From NCBI RefSeq assembly GCF_001435035.1, contig NZ_AZEU01000134.1:27436-91435 (forward strand): a stretch of 64,000 bases of DNA, in the 5' to 3' direction. The stretch comes from Lacticaseibacillus manihotivorans DSM 13343 = JCM 12514. Lineage in GTDB: Bacteria; Bacillota; Bacilli; Lactobacillales; Lactobacillaceae. The notes beneath the pieces were generated by a model, which searched no databases, was not told where the DNA came from, and was given only the letters and a program-made list of their open reading frames with translations. Shown here piece after piece: positions 26,567 through 34,914 of the stretch (the stretch's first letter is position 1; each line of letters begins with the position of its first letter). A program made the position numbers and the translations under genes.

Positions 26567-26862
26567 GTGAAAAGACAATAAAAGTAGCCGCGCATTGGTA
26601 TAACGCTGGTGCCAGTGAAGGAGAAAAAATGAGTAAGCGAATTTTTGCAATCGAGTTAGATGTTGACGACATGGAATCGAACATTTACATGCGCATGTCA
26701 CAATCTGAACTACTGCAATTGCATGACAACATCAACCACCTATTACTTTTGGACGATGCCGCAGAAAGCCACAATTACCGTCAGACGGTGAAAGATGAAT
26801 ATTCTGGCGAGAAGGTTAGTTTGACAATTGGATTGCACAAATGGGCGGAGGTATCGCGATGA
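26563..26862 (+). CDS. Small hypothetical phage protein
   Basis: 99 residues, starting in an ATGA overlap. An internal ATG at 26629 preceded by GAAGGAGAAAAA is a possible alternative start, giving a 77-residue product from MSKRIFAIELDVDDMES. Family unknown. Confidence 0.6.
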   Translation: MSEKTIKVAAHWYNAGASEGEKMSKRIFAIELDVDDMESNIYMRMSQSELLQLHDNINHLLLLDDAAESHNYRQTVKDEYSGEKVSLTIGLHKWAEVSR

Positions 26863-27401
26863 GCTTATTCGCAGTTAAAAACGATAAAGGTGAGTGGCTT
26901 GGCTGTGAGGCTTATTGTGACGAACCCGATTGGTTCAAGCATGGCGGCTTCATGTTTGATATCAGGGATAAAGCGGAGGCCGATGCCAAAACTTACGGCG
27001 GTCACGTCGTCGAGTTAGTCGAGGCCCAGGCGAAGATCGTTGTGAGCGAGGAAGAAGACAGGATGCTGAAAAGGGCCAAAAACACAACCGTGTGGCGTCC
27101 AGCAGCTGTAATCTCTGCATACGCATACGACAACACGAAAGATCCAGACAGCGAGGCACTTCTGGAAGATCGCCTCATGCGCGCCTACATCAACGGCTGG
27201 ACGGTCGAGAAGCCGAAGCGGTGGAACGTCAAGGTGCCACTCGTGCAGGCTCAAGGTGGCCTATGGTTCTTAATCAATGCTAGCGGCAAGCTGGATGCTA
27301 CTTATCTCCAAGATCTCGCTAAAAAGTTTTCCATGGAAGAAATCAATACATGGGGTTTACAAGATTGCGAACGAAAAGAGGTAACCGAAGATGACGAATA
27401 A
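26859..27401 (+). CDS. DUF1642-like phage protein (copy 2)
   Basis: 180 residues from ATG 26859 behind GGCGGAGG, overlapping the previous stop (ATGA). It contains the DUF1642-type end section (RLMRAYINGWTVEKPKRWNVKVP) with a short domain after it. The N-terminal part (GEWLGCEAYCDEPDWF) differs from the other copies. Confidence 0.7.
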   Translation: MSLFAVKNDKGEWLGCEAYCDEPDWFKHGGFMFDIRDKAEADAKTYGGHVVELVEAQAKIVVSEEEDRMLKRAKNTTVWRPAAVISAYAYDNTKDPDSEALLEDRLMRAYINGWTVEKPKRWNVKVPLVQAQGGLWFLINASGKLDATYLQDLAKKFSMEEINTWGLQDCERKEVTEDDE

Positions 27402-27567
27402 ATCTGACATAGACGCGGCACAAAAGGCCATCGATGCCGCGAGCAACGCAATCGACAAGCTTGATCTGTGTGGTCTGTATGATTGCGCATGGCAAGCCAA
27501 CAACGGCTATCAACGTATTATCGATTACAACAAGGAGCAGTTGGAGGTGACTGACGATGAGCAATGA
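27391..27567 (+). CDS. Very small phage protein (58 residues)
   Basis: Starts at ATG 27391 behind AAAAGAGG, inside the end of the previous gene, and stops at 27567, overlapping the next start. The product begins MTNKSDIDAAQKAIDAASNA and looks helical. Function unknown. Confidence 0.55.
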   Translation: MTNKSDIDAAQKAIDAASNAIDKLDLCGLYDCAWQANNGYQRIIDYNKEQLEVTDDEQ

Positions 27568-27958
27568 GACGAAGCGGGACGTGTTCGAGAAAATTAAATC
27601 GGAATTAATTAGTAACTTAGCAAACACGATATACCAGAATGGTGGGTTAATGCCGTTGGAAGATGCTACTAAGGTAGGAGAAAATTATGCTACTCGTTAC
27701 GCCGCCGCCCTGCCAGATGATCTGCCGGTGATTCCGGAAGCGGTAGGAGACGCTATCAAAATTCACAAAGATTACGCGCACAGTCTTTTGGATATCTTTG
27801 GAGCGCTCAGCATCTATGGTGTTTCACGCACAGAGCCTTCACTGGATTATAACGCGTGGATTGTACATCACGCAGACACTTTCGCCCGTGCATGGGTATT
27901 AGGTGCATGGTATGTTGAGGAAAGCGGCGAAATCGTGAAACTGGAGGCGGAGGACTGA
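27557..27958 (+). CDS. DUF1642-like phage protein (copy 3)
   Basis: 133 residues from ATG behind TTGGAGGTGAC. It has the DUF1642 outline: PVIPEAVGDAIKIHKDYAHSL, then FARAWVLGAWYVEE at the end, and closely parallels the copy at 29930. Confidence 0.72.
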   Translation: MSNETKRDVFEKIKSELISNLANTIYQNGGLMPLEDATKVGENYATRYAAALPDDLPVIPEAVGDAIKIHKDYAHSLLDIFGALSIYGVSRTEPSLDYNAWIVHHADTFARAWVLGAWYVEESGEIVKLEAED

Positions 27959-28122
27959 TGGCAGTGAATGAGATTCGAGTATGGGCCGAATGCAACGACG
28001 GCCACACTAAGCTTGCAGGGCTTAACACTGACAAGTTCACGATTGGCGAGATCTGTAAATGGGCTGGTGTTATCCCGATGGTGTTCATAAATGACTTGGA
28101 GGAGCGAGATGAGAGAAATTAA
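27958..28122 (+). CDS. Very small phage protein (54 residues)
   Basis: Starts in a TGATG overlap behind CTGGAGGCGGAGG and overlaps the YopX gene by 14 bases. Product starts MAVNEIRVWAECNDGHTKLA. Function unknown. Confidence 0.55.
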   Translation: MAVNEIRVWAECNDGHTKLAGLNTDKFTIGEICKWAGVIPMVFINDLEERDERN

Positions 28123-28558
28123 ATTTCGTGTGTGGAGTAGGTCACAGGGCTATATGGACTTGCCGACCAGCATCAGTATTGACGACAGCGGACATGTAGA
28201 TCATGTGTACTGCTATGGCGACGATTATGCGGATGGTGACTTCGAACTGATGCAATTCACCGGCCTGCGCGACAAGAACGGGCGAGAAATCTACGAAGGC
28301 GACCTTTTTGAACACAAGTTTGGCTACTCGGTATTAGACGACACCCCTCATAGTGAAATGGGTGTCGAGTACGGTGTGGTTGTCTTCGCCGATGGCCGGT
28401 TTGGAGTTAGAACTCCAGGATGGGGTGTGCGCAGTCTTCGCGATTTGTTATCACGAAAGGGGCACTTGGATGACATGCCTGACAGCGATCTGTTCAAGAT
28501 GATTATTGCTGGAAATATATTTGAGAACCCAGAACTATTGGAGGCGGAGATTAAGTGA
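28109..28558 (+). CDS. YopX family phage protein
   Basis: 149 residues from ATG 28109 behind TTGGAGGAGCGAG. Family marks are MREIKFRVWS at the N-terminus, FTGLRDKNGREIYEGDLFE, and the late IIAGNIFENPELL. YopX proteins (named from Bacillus phage SPbeta) are widespread phage accessory proteins of unknown function. Confidence 0.88.
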   Translation: MREIKFRVWSRSQGYMDLPTSISIDDSGHVDHVYCYGDDYADGDFELMQFTGLRDKNGREIYEGDLFEHKFGYSVLDDTPHSEMGVEYGVVVFADGRFGVRTPGWGVRSLRDLLSRKGHLDDMPDSDLFKMIIAGNIFENPELLEAEIK

Positions 28559-28758
28559 CCCGCTACCGTCTGTACCGGTCCGAAAGCCATGCGCCCATTG
28601 GTCGCGAGTACCTGCACCACGTCGTAACGTCCACAGGAGAGCGTCTAGCGGGTTTTGTCGAGCTACCAACACGATTAGGCGCGGTTGAGTTTGAACCCGC
28701 ACAGGCGGTTATATGGATGCACAGGGACAAGAGATTAAGGAAAGAGGAAGCCGAATGA
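28555..28758 (+). CDS. Small hypothetical phage protein
   Basis: 67 residues starting at GTG in a four-base overlap with the YopX gene and ending in a four-base overlap with the next one. Basic and beta-rich in appearance; family unknown. Confidence 0.55.
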   Translation: MTRYRLYRSESHAPIGREYLHHVVTSTGERLAGFVELPTRLGAVEFEPAQAVIWMHRDKRLRKEEAE

Positions 28759-28964
28759 AAAAAGATTTGATTATTTGGGTGCCAACAGCAAAAGGTGCCG
28801 ACACGATGAAATTTGAAAATGTGACAGAGTTCCGTGGCTTTGAGACGATTATCCAGTTTGAGTATGACGGTGTATCCACCAGCAAGCATCGTCGCGCGGC
28901 TTTTGAACGGAGCAAAATTCTAGGGTATGCGTTGGAGAAGGAGGCAGGCGATGATGGTAATTAA
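28755..28964 (+). CDS. Small hypothetical phage protein
   Basis: 69 residues from ATG 28755 (ATGA overlap). Starts MKKDLIIWVPTAKGADTMKF. No family recognised. Confidence 0.6.
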   Translation: MKKDLIIWVPTAKGADTMKFENVTEFRGFETIIQFEYDGVSTSKHRRAAFERSKILGYALEKEAGDDGN

Positions 28965-29022
28965 TCTTTCTTTAGCCATCTGCCTAGTCGCATGGCGCGC
29001 ATGGCGGAGAGGGGTGATCTAA
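28951..29022 (+). CDS. Tiny phage ORF (23 residues), possible membrane peptide
   Basis: ATG 28951 is well placed behind GAAGGAGGCAG. The product MMVINLSLAICLVAWRAWRR is a short hydrophobic segment with a basic end. Its stop overlaps the methyltransferase start (TAATG), so it may serve mainly for translational coupling. Confidence 0.4.
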   Translation: MMVINLSLAICLVAWRAWRRGVI

Positions 29023-29930
29023 TGCTCAAAATTCTAGAGCTCTTTGGCGGCATTGGATCACCACGCATTGCTTTACGAAATCTCGGCATACCAGTTAAAT
29101 CAATTGATTATGTCGAAATCGACGCTGCAGCCGTTCGAAGCTATAACGCGATGTTCGCAGGCCAGAAGTATGACCCACAGAACGTGATTGGGTACAACCT
29201 CAAGCCGGACATTCTGATTCATGGATCACCATGCCAAGATATTTCAATCGCTGGTCGTCGATTAGGTGCTGATGAGGGTTCTGGCACACGGTCAAGCCTC
29301 ATGTGGCAAACACTCAAAATCATTGAGCAAATGGGTGTGTGGAGGCCACGAATCGTGATCTGGGAGAACGTTAAGGGCGTGCTTCAAAAGCGCATGTCGG
29401 CCAATTATGCCAAGTATTGTGATGTTTTGGATGGCTTAGGCTACACGACCACTAATGCCGTGCTTGATGCAAGGCAGTTCGGCCTACCTCAGTATCGCGA
29501 GCGGGTGTTTACAATCAGCGTGTTAGGAGGTCAGCCGTTCGATTTCTGGAAGCTTAGGCAGACTGAGATGCGACCTATCGGCGAATTTTTGGAACCGTCA
29601 GCACTAGAATACACGATCACAAGCCCGTCGATGCTGTCACGCTTGCCTGGTGCTTCAAGTGGTGCGTTTGCTGGCAGATTGATGCCGATTGATCGGTGGT
29701 GCTGGACTATTACGACCAAACAGAATCGCAACCCCAACAGCGGTGTCGTCCCGATTGGAAATGGCCAGTATCGTTTACTCACACCGCGTGAATGTTGGCG
29801 GCTACAAGGGTACTCTGATGCCGACTTCGATGCAGCCGCTCAAGTCAACGGGAAGACAAACCTGTACAAGCAGGCGGGAAACTCTATTCCAGTACCAATC
29901 TTTGAATCAATCTTTGAGGAGATGATCTAA
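29022..29930 (+). CDS. Phage DNA (cytosine-5)-methyltransferase
   Basis: 302 residues from ATG 29022, overlapping the preceding tiny ORF. Motif I is ELFGGIGSPRIAL, motif IV GSPCQDIS with the catalytic Cys71, motif VI WENVKGV, the region near FGLPQYRERVF is motif VIII, and the C-terminus (RECWRLQGY, YKQAGNSIPVPI) gives motifs IX-X. All key C5-MTase motifs are present. No partner nuclease is nearby, so it probably modifies phage DNA against host restriction. Confidence 0.95.
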   Translation: MLKILELFGGIGSPRIALRNLGIPVKSIDYVEIDAAAVRSYNAMFAGQKYDPQNVIGYNLKPDILIHGSPCQDISIAGRRLGADEGSGTRSSLMWQTLKIIEQMGVWRPRIVIWENVKGVLQKRMSANYAKYCDVLDGLGYTTTNAVLDARQFGLPQYRERVFTISVLGGQPFDFWKLRQTEMRPIGEFLEPSALEYTITSPSMLSRLPGASSGAFAGRLMPIDRWCWTITTKQNRNPNSGVVPIGNGQYRLLTPRECWRLQGYSDADFDAAAQVNGKTNLYKQAGNSIPVPIFESIFEEMI

Positions 29931-30247
29931 TGACCAAAGAAACAAAACAAGAAGTTTTTGACGCATTAATGGCCGATATGTCGCACGGATCTGAACAATG
30001 GCGAACACGATATGACGCCGCGCCACTTTGTGTACTTCCGGTGCTTCCAAAGCCGGTAGCTGACTGTATGGAGTTTTGGAAGGCCAAAGGCTCGATACTA
30101 TCCATTTTTGGCAGGGCGCGATACGCAGCTAAACATAGCAAGACTGAGCAAGGACGCGGAGTCTGGTTGTGGATTCTGAACAATCAAAATGATTTTGCCC
30201 TCGCTTGGGTGCTTAACGATTGGGAGGTAGAAGATGAGCCTGTATGA
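29930..30247 (+). CDS. DUF1642-like phage protein (copy 4)
   Basis: 105 residues, starting in a TAATG overlap. LPKPVADCMEFWKAKGSIL and FALAWVLNDWEVEDE parallel the copy at 27557 (VGDAIKIHKDYAHSLL, FARAWVLGAWYVEE). Shorter than the other copies. Confidence 0.68.
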   Translation: MTKETKQEVFDALMADMSHGSEQWRTRYDAAPLCVLPVLPKPVADCMEFWKAKGSILSIFGRARYAAKHSKTEQGRGVWLWILNNQNDFALAWVLNDWEVEDEPV

Positions 30248-30347
30248 TTATCTTGGGATCAAGTTCTGGTGGGAGGCCATCACGACAATTATCGGCCTCA
30301 CTGCGTTTGCTATCTGGTTAATTTACAACTGGTGGCATGATCGTTGA
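30234..30347 (+). CDS. Very small membrane protein (37 residues)
   Basis: ATG 30234 behind TTGGGAGGTAGA, overlapping the previous gene. One hydrophobic helix (AITTIIGLTAFAIWLIY) after an aromatic start (LGIKFWW). Function unknown. Confidence 0.55.
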   Translation: MSLYDYLGIKFWWEAITTIIGLTAFAIWLIYNWWHDR

Positions 30348-30449
30348 TTGCCGTCATGCTGTTCATAATATCAAAAAAAATAGCGCACCATCGCTGGCCC
30401 GCTGTGATCACATCTGACAAATCTGATTATAGCATAAGGGGACGCGAGC

Positions 30450-30896
30450 ATGGGAGTAGTGCAAACTTACGAATGGCGGCTAAACCGTAAGGAAACAGCC
30501 GCTAACGCTGATGCTGAGTTAAAAGACTACCGGCATCGGCACCAGAAATCACGGCGTCCAGAAGTCGCGGGGCTCAAGTCCCCGAGCCTGGACGGTATGC
30601 CGCGAACTGATTCAATCGAAAACGGGCAAGAGGGCAAGCTTCTGGGACATTTGAGCGATCAAGAGTTCTGTCAGCAGGTCGTGAGGGCCATTGAGTGCAT
30701 CGAAGACGATGACCAGCGAACTATTTTAACCCTGCTATATATCACCAAGCCGATTACTGCTGAAGCGATTCAGCAACGGTTACACATGAGCAACACGGCG
30801 TACTATCACAAGCTAGAAGATGCTTTAGTTAGTTTCGCAGAGGTCTGGCCACCGATCCCATCCGATTTGCTGGTCTATCATTCTGAGCGATTGTAG
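30450..30896 (+). CDS. ArpU-type late transcription regulator
   Basis: 148 residues. It resembles ArpU-family phage proteins: a basic N-terminal helix (EWRLNRKETAANADAELKDY) and a sigma-like C-terminal helix-turn-helix (ITAEAIQQRLHMSNTAYYHKLEDAL). Members act as late regulators controlling packaging and lysis genes. Its place as the last early gene, directly before the terminase, agrees with that. Start chosen by position and overall length. Confidence 0.8.
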   Translation: MGVVQTYEWRLNRKETAANADAELKDYRHRHQKSRRPEVAGLKSPSLDGMPRTDSIENGQEGKLLGHLSDQEFCQQVVRAIECIEDDDQRTILTLLYITKPITAEAIQQRLHMSNTAYYHKLEDALVSFAEVWPPIPSDLLVYHSERL

Positions 30897-31419
30897 GGCG
30901 ATTCAATGGCTATGCAATAGCACACACAAGCGACGAAAAAAGATTTATATTGGTATTGTGCCAAGCAATTAGAACGGCAGAGGCGCAGAAGTTGGGGCAA
31001 GAAATTGCCAAGGCGGTTGAAAACCCGTCACCTCACCGTGATAGGTGGGGACGGTAGTAGCTCAGTAGGTAGAGCACTTCGATGAAAAGATCGTGTCGCG
31101 GGTTCGAGCCCCGTCTACCGTATTGTCGGAAGCCCATTCGGCAAAAGGTTCCCCAAACCTTATTCATTTCTCCAGTGGGTCGGCGAGTGGTTAAAAGCTA
31201 TCGCCGATCATTGTGCGAGCACGCGGCACTTGCTACATCAAAACTATTAAGTTAGAAGGTGCAGCCCCTCTTGATTACTCATAGCGTGCAAAAGAGTTTT
31301 ATTCTAGCGACGGCTCGGAAACCTTGCTAGACACAATTTAATAATGCGATGTCTGACACCATCGCTAGGCCGTCCTTAGGTGAGGCGGCTATTTATTTGT
31401 ATTCAAATGGGGCGATCCC
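30897..31419. other. Noncoding stretch before the terminase
   Basis: 523 bases without a convincing gene. It holds a 7-bp hairpin (31031-31050) touching a tRNA-like element (31051-31122), a small AAGGTT/AACCTT hairpin (near 31146-31162), a GCGATG/CATCGC hairpin (near 31346-31365) and an imperfect TAGGCCG/CGGCTA hairpin ending near 31391. A cos or pac site would be expected here but I could not identify one. Confidence 0.5.
31051..31122 (+). tRNA. tRNA-like element, possibly degenerate tRNA-Phe (GAA)
   Basis: 72 bases. A perfect 7-bp acceptor stem ACGGTAG/CTACCGT, D stem GCTC/GAGC with AGTAGGTA loop, T arm GCGGG-TTCGAGC-CCCGT and discriminator A are all in place. By position the anticodon loop is ATGAAAA (anticodon GAA), but the flanking five-base arms (CTTCG and GATCG) do not pair. 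A shifted CGAT/ATCG stem would give a 6-base loop. It is one base short of normal. It may be a decayed or atypical phage tRNA, or a tRNA mimic. Confidence 0.45.
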
Positions 31420-31593
31420 GTGAAGATGATAAAAACTAGTTGCGGATACATGACCGCTCAAGAGTGGACGATGATCTGCCGTGTTAGCAAGCAAGAAGAA
31501 CATCAAAAGAAAAAGGCCGAAAAGAATTCTGATCGGCATGGAGGTGTGGTGATATGTGATGAAGCTAAGCCCAAAACAGCGTTCATTTGCTGA
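31420..31593 (+). CDS. Possible small gene before terS
   Basis: 57 residues from GTG 31420 (or 55 from ATG 31426), overlapping the start of terS. The product contains SCGYMTAQEWTMICRVSKQE and a Lys-rich run, and codon use looks gene-like. The ribosome binding site is weak, so this is tentative. Confidence 0.4.
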   Translation: MKMIKTSCGYMTAQEWTMICRVSKQEEHQKKKAEKNSDRHGGVVICDEAKPKTAFIC

Positions 31594-32110
31594 TAACTTC
31601 ATAAAGTCAGGAAATAAGTATAGATCAGCAATTGAAGCTGGATATTCTGAAAACTACGCGCGTTCTCATGCTGAAAAATTATCGGAGAATGTCGGTATAA
31701 AATCATATATTGATGAACGCATGAAACGCATCGAGTCTGACAAGATTGCTAAGGCTGATGAGGTGCTTCAATACTTCACCACAGTGCTTCGTGGAGAGGC
31801 AAAAGAGACGATTATAGTTGGCACTCCAGATGGCGCAGAATCTGTTGAAAACGAGCCAAGCATAAAAGACCGCATGGCAGCAGGACGCGAATTGTTAAAG
31901 CGTTACCCTGGCAATGATGAGCTACTCAATGCTCAGCTAACGAAGATTATTACTGATATTGAGAAAACTAAAGCCGATGTTCGCAAGTCTAAAGCTGAGG
32001 CTGATATCATGGAAGCCAAGGCAAAACGCGAAACCAGCGAAGATACGAGCAACATTACAATCAACATCAAACCAATTGAGCAAGACGGAGGCGATGACAG
32101 TACAGATTAA
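31556..32110 (+). CDS. terS: Terminase small subunit
   Basis: 184 residues. Start GTG 31556 or ATG 31559, both behind GGAGGTG. The N-terminal DNA-binding domain is the terminase_2 type (LSPKQRSFADNFIKSGNKYRS, AGYSENYARSHAEKL), followed by a coiled-coil stretch rich in Lys/Ala/Glu (~125-165) used for oligomer formation. It recognises the packaging site and feeds DNA to the large subunit. Its 3' end overlaps terL by 17 bases. Confidence 0.93.
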   Translation: MMKLSPKQRSFADNFIKSGNKYRSAIEAGYSENYARSHAEKLSENVGIKSYIDERMKRIESDKIAKADEVLQYFTTVLRGEAKETIIVGTPDGAESVENEPSIKDRMAAGRELLKRYPGNDELLNAQLTKIITDIEKTKADVRKSKAEADIMEAKAKRETSEDTSNITINIKPIEQDGGDDSTD

Positions 32111-33392
32111 CATCGATCTGAATTCAATTGTCCCCAAAGTATATGCACCACTGTACAATGACAGAACACGTTATTTGACATACAAAGGTAGTCGTGGATC
32201 ACGAAAGTCATTTTCTGTTGCTGAAGACGTTCTCATGCAAATCATCATGCATCCTTACGTCAATTGGATTGTGCTTCGCCAATACGCATATACGAATAAG
32301 GATTCGACATACAGCACCATTCAGCAGGCAGCCATGCGTCTTGGCGTCTACGACCTGTTCAAGTTCACGCTATCACCGCTAGAAATCACCTTTAAGCCAA
32401 CCGGCCAGAAGGTGTTTTTTCGTGGCATGGATAAACCGCTTGCCGTTACTTCATTGCAACCAACAACTGGTGTGCTCGCTCGTGCATGGTGGGAAGAAGC
32501 CTATGAGCTGAAATCGCTAGACGCATTCAAGACCGTTGAAGAAACTATGCGTGGTGAAATAAGTGATCCTGATGGCTATTACCAGTCGATCATCACATTC
32601 AACCCTTGGAGTGATCAGCATTGGCTTAAGCGTGAGTTCTTCGATGAAGACACAAAGAACCCACGTTCTAAATCGTTCACGACCACATACAAAGACAATC
32701 CATATCTGGACGATGATTACATTGCAAGCTTGAAAGACATGATTAAGCGCAATCCTAACCGCGCCCGCGTTGCCGTATATGGTGACTGGGGCATTGCTGA
32801 AGGGCTTGTGTTTGACGGGCTGTTCGAGCAGCGTGATTTCAATTGGGACGATATTGCAGCATTACCGAAAGCCGTTGGCCTTGACTTCGGGTTCAAGCAC
32901 GACCCGACAGCAGGTGAATTCATCGCTGTTGATCAGCAGAATAGAACTGTCTATATCTACGATGAATTCTACCAGCAAGGAATGCTGACACAGCAGATTG
33001 CTGAGGCTATTGGTCAGCACAAAGGCTACGGCTTGCAGATAACGGCTGATAGTGCTGAACAGCGGCTTATATCCGAGCTGTCCGGTGTCTATGGTGTGCC
33101 AAACATCGTAGGCGCTGGGAAGGGCAAAGACAGCGTCTCACAGGGCATTCAGTACATGCAGTCTTACCATTTTGTTGTTCATCCGCGTGTTAAAGGACTG
33201 CTAGAAGAATTCAATACCTACGTTTATTCAAAGGACAAGTTCGGCAACTGGACGAACACGCCAGAAGACGCGAACAATCACGGGTGTGACGCCCTCCGCT
33301 ATGCCCTTGAGCCGTTTATGTTCCGTACTGCTGGCCACTACATGAGCAATCATGAACGTATTCAGACAATCAAAAATCTAGGATTGAGGTGA
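32094..33392 (+). CDS. terL: Terminase large subunit (PBSX type)
   Basis: 432 residues from ATG 32094 behind GACGGAGGCG; the upstream in-frame extension overlaps terS and has no binding site. The ATPase Walker A-like loop is GSRGSRKS (32-39), and Walker B lies near LARAWWEEAYE. The C-terminal nuclease has LDFGFKHDPTA and further acidic residues (ITADSAE, HGCDALRYA). It powers DNA packaging and cuts concatemers. Confidence 0.95.
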   Translation: MTVQINIDLNSIVPKVYAPLYNDRTRYLTYKGSRGSRKSFSVAEDVLMQIIMHPYVNWIVLRQYAYTNKDSTYSTIQQAAMRLGVYDLFKFTLSPLEITFKPTGQKVFFRGMDKPLAVTSLQPTTGVLARAWWEEAYELKSLDAFKTVEETMRGEISDPDGYYQSIITFNPWSDQHWLKREFFDEDTKNPRSKSFTTTYKDNPYLDDDYIASLKDMIKRNPNRARVAVYGDWGIAEGLVFDGLFEQRDFNWDDIAALPKAVGLDFGFKHDPTAGEFIAVDQQNRTVYIYDEFYQQGMLTQQIAEAIGQHKGYGLQITADSAEQRLISELSGVYGVPNIVGAGKGKDSVSQGIQYMQSYHFVVHPRVKGLLEEFNTYVYSKDKFGNWTNTPEDANNHGCDALRYALEPFMFRTAGHYMSNHERIQTIKNLGLR

Positions 33393-33393
33393 C

Positions 33394-34914
33394 ATGATGG
33401 AACCATTTGAAGAATCAAACTTACTGTATCAAGAAGAAATTTCGAACCTCAATCCGGATCGGATTATGAAGTTCATTTTTCACCATCACGAATATCAGCT
33501 TCCACGATTGAAAAAGCTCGACCGATATTACAAAGGCCAGAATGAGGGCATTCTAAGTCCGCCATCGCGGCGTATTGAAACCGGCAAGTCAGACCATCGA
33601 GCTGTTCATTCATTCGGCAAGTACATTGCTGATTTTCAGACGGCATACTCCGTTGGTAATCCGGTAAATGTAAAGCTTGAAAATGATGACAAGCGGATCG
33701 ACCAGATTACGCAAGTGAACGACTTTGACGCGCTTAACTATGATTTATTTCTTGATATGACACGCTACGGGCGCGCATACGAGTATGTTTACTACGGCAG
33801 TGATTCAATTGAACATTGCGTACGCTTGGACCCACTTGATACGTTCGTCATCTATTCGCTTGATGTCGATCCGCAACCAATCATGGCTGTTCGGTACCAT
33901 TCAGTTGAATTGGTTGACGATAACAACAAGACAATTATTGACATCATTCCAGAAACATGGACAGCAACGGAGCATGATGTGTACAAGCCGACAACAGTCG
34001 ATGGCTCAATGTACTTAGATCACAGCGACATTATTCGCGTGTTTCCCGTTGTTGAGTATGACAACAACCGATTCCGCACAGGTGACTTCGAACATGTGAT
34101 CTCACTGATTGACCTATACGATTCGGCACAGTCAGACACAGCGAATTACATGACCGACCTGAATGATGCGTTGTTAGTTATTAGCGGCGATATTGACGCT
34201 CTATTCAACGGTAGCACGCTGATGAGCGGTGTTGACCCAAGCGATCCTGAGGCAATGAAAAAGCTCGCACAGGATAAACTGGAATTGATTAAGGAACAGA
34301 AAGACGCCAACATGCTGTTGCTCAAGTCGCGAATGACAGCAACAGGACAACAGACGAGTGTTGACGCAAAGTATATCAATAAAGAGTATGACGTTAGTGG
34401 CACCGAAGCATACAAGAAACGTGTAGCGGAGGACATTCACAAGTTCAGCCACACACCGGACCTAACCGATAGCAACTTTGCTTCAAACGTTTCCGGTGTA
34501 GCTATGAAATACAAACTACTTGGCACCGTCGAGCTGGCGGCAATCAAGCGGAGAATGTTTGAAAAGTCATTATATCGGCGATATTCAATTATTGCGGCTC
34601 TTGATAGTAGCGTTTCAGGTGGCATGAAAACGGATCCTAACACGATTCAATTCACGTTCCGGGATAACTTGCCAACAGACGACATCACTCAGATTCAAGC
34701 ACTTGTTGCTGCGGGTGCGACATTGCCACAAGAGTATCTATACCGATTCGCACCTGGTATCACTGACCCGCAAGAGGTTACTGATATGATTGCCAAACAA
34801 CGAGCAGATAGTGACTACAGTGAGGACTTGACGACCAATGACGAAAACACCCAAGGAACGGATCAAAGCGTTCGCGGACAAGCAAGACAAGCAACACCGC
34901 CAGATAGCAAGTGA
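33394..34914 (+). CDS. Portal protein (SPP1 gp6-like)
   Basis: 506 residues. The text follows the SPP1 gp6 portal family: RLKKLDRYYKGQNEGIL near the N-terminus, AYSVGNPVNV, DMTRYGRAYEYVYYG, and the later DLTDSNFASNVSGVAMKYKL. It forms the 12-subunit ring through which DNA enters and leaves the capsid. It starts one base after the terL stop and overlaps the next gene by 77 bases. Confidence 0.95.
   Translation: MMEPFEESNLLYQEEISNLNPDRIMKFIFHHHEYQLPRLKKLDRYYKGQNEGILSPPSRRIETGKSDHRAVHSFGKYIADFQTAYSVGNPVNVKLENDDKRIDQITQVNDFDALNYDLFLDMTRYGRAYEYVYYGSDSIEHCVRLDPLDTFVIYSLDVDPQPIMAVRYHSVELVDDNNKTIIDIIPETWTATEHDVYKPTTVDGSMYLDHSDIIRVFPVVEYDNNRFRTGDFEHVISLIDLYDSAQSDTANYMTDLNDALLVISGDIDALFNGSTLMSGVDPSDPEAMKKLAQDKLELIKEQKDANMLLLKSRMTATGQQTSVDAKYINKEYDVSGTEAYKKRVAEDIHKFSHTPDLTDSNFASNVSGVAMKYKLLGTVELAAIKRRMFEKSLYRRYSIIAALDSSVSGGMKTDPNTIQFTFRDNLPTDDITQIQALVAAGATLPQEYLYRFAPGITDPQEVTDMIAKQRADSDYSEDLTTNDENTQGTDQSVRGQARQATPPDSK

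Noticed and set aside
30920..31055. A short frame ending in the tRNA-like element (contains LVLCQAIRTAEAQKLGQEIA)
   Set aside because: Looks somewhat coding, but only TTG starts without a binding site are available and it runs into the tRNA acceptor stem.
31150..31210. A second tRNA-like fragment (GGCGAGTGGTTAAAAGC resembling a class II D arm)
   Set aside because: No matching acceptor or T arm could be assembled around it.
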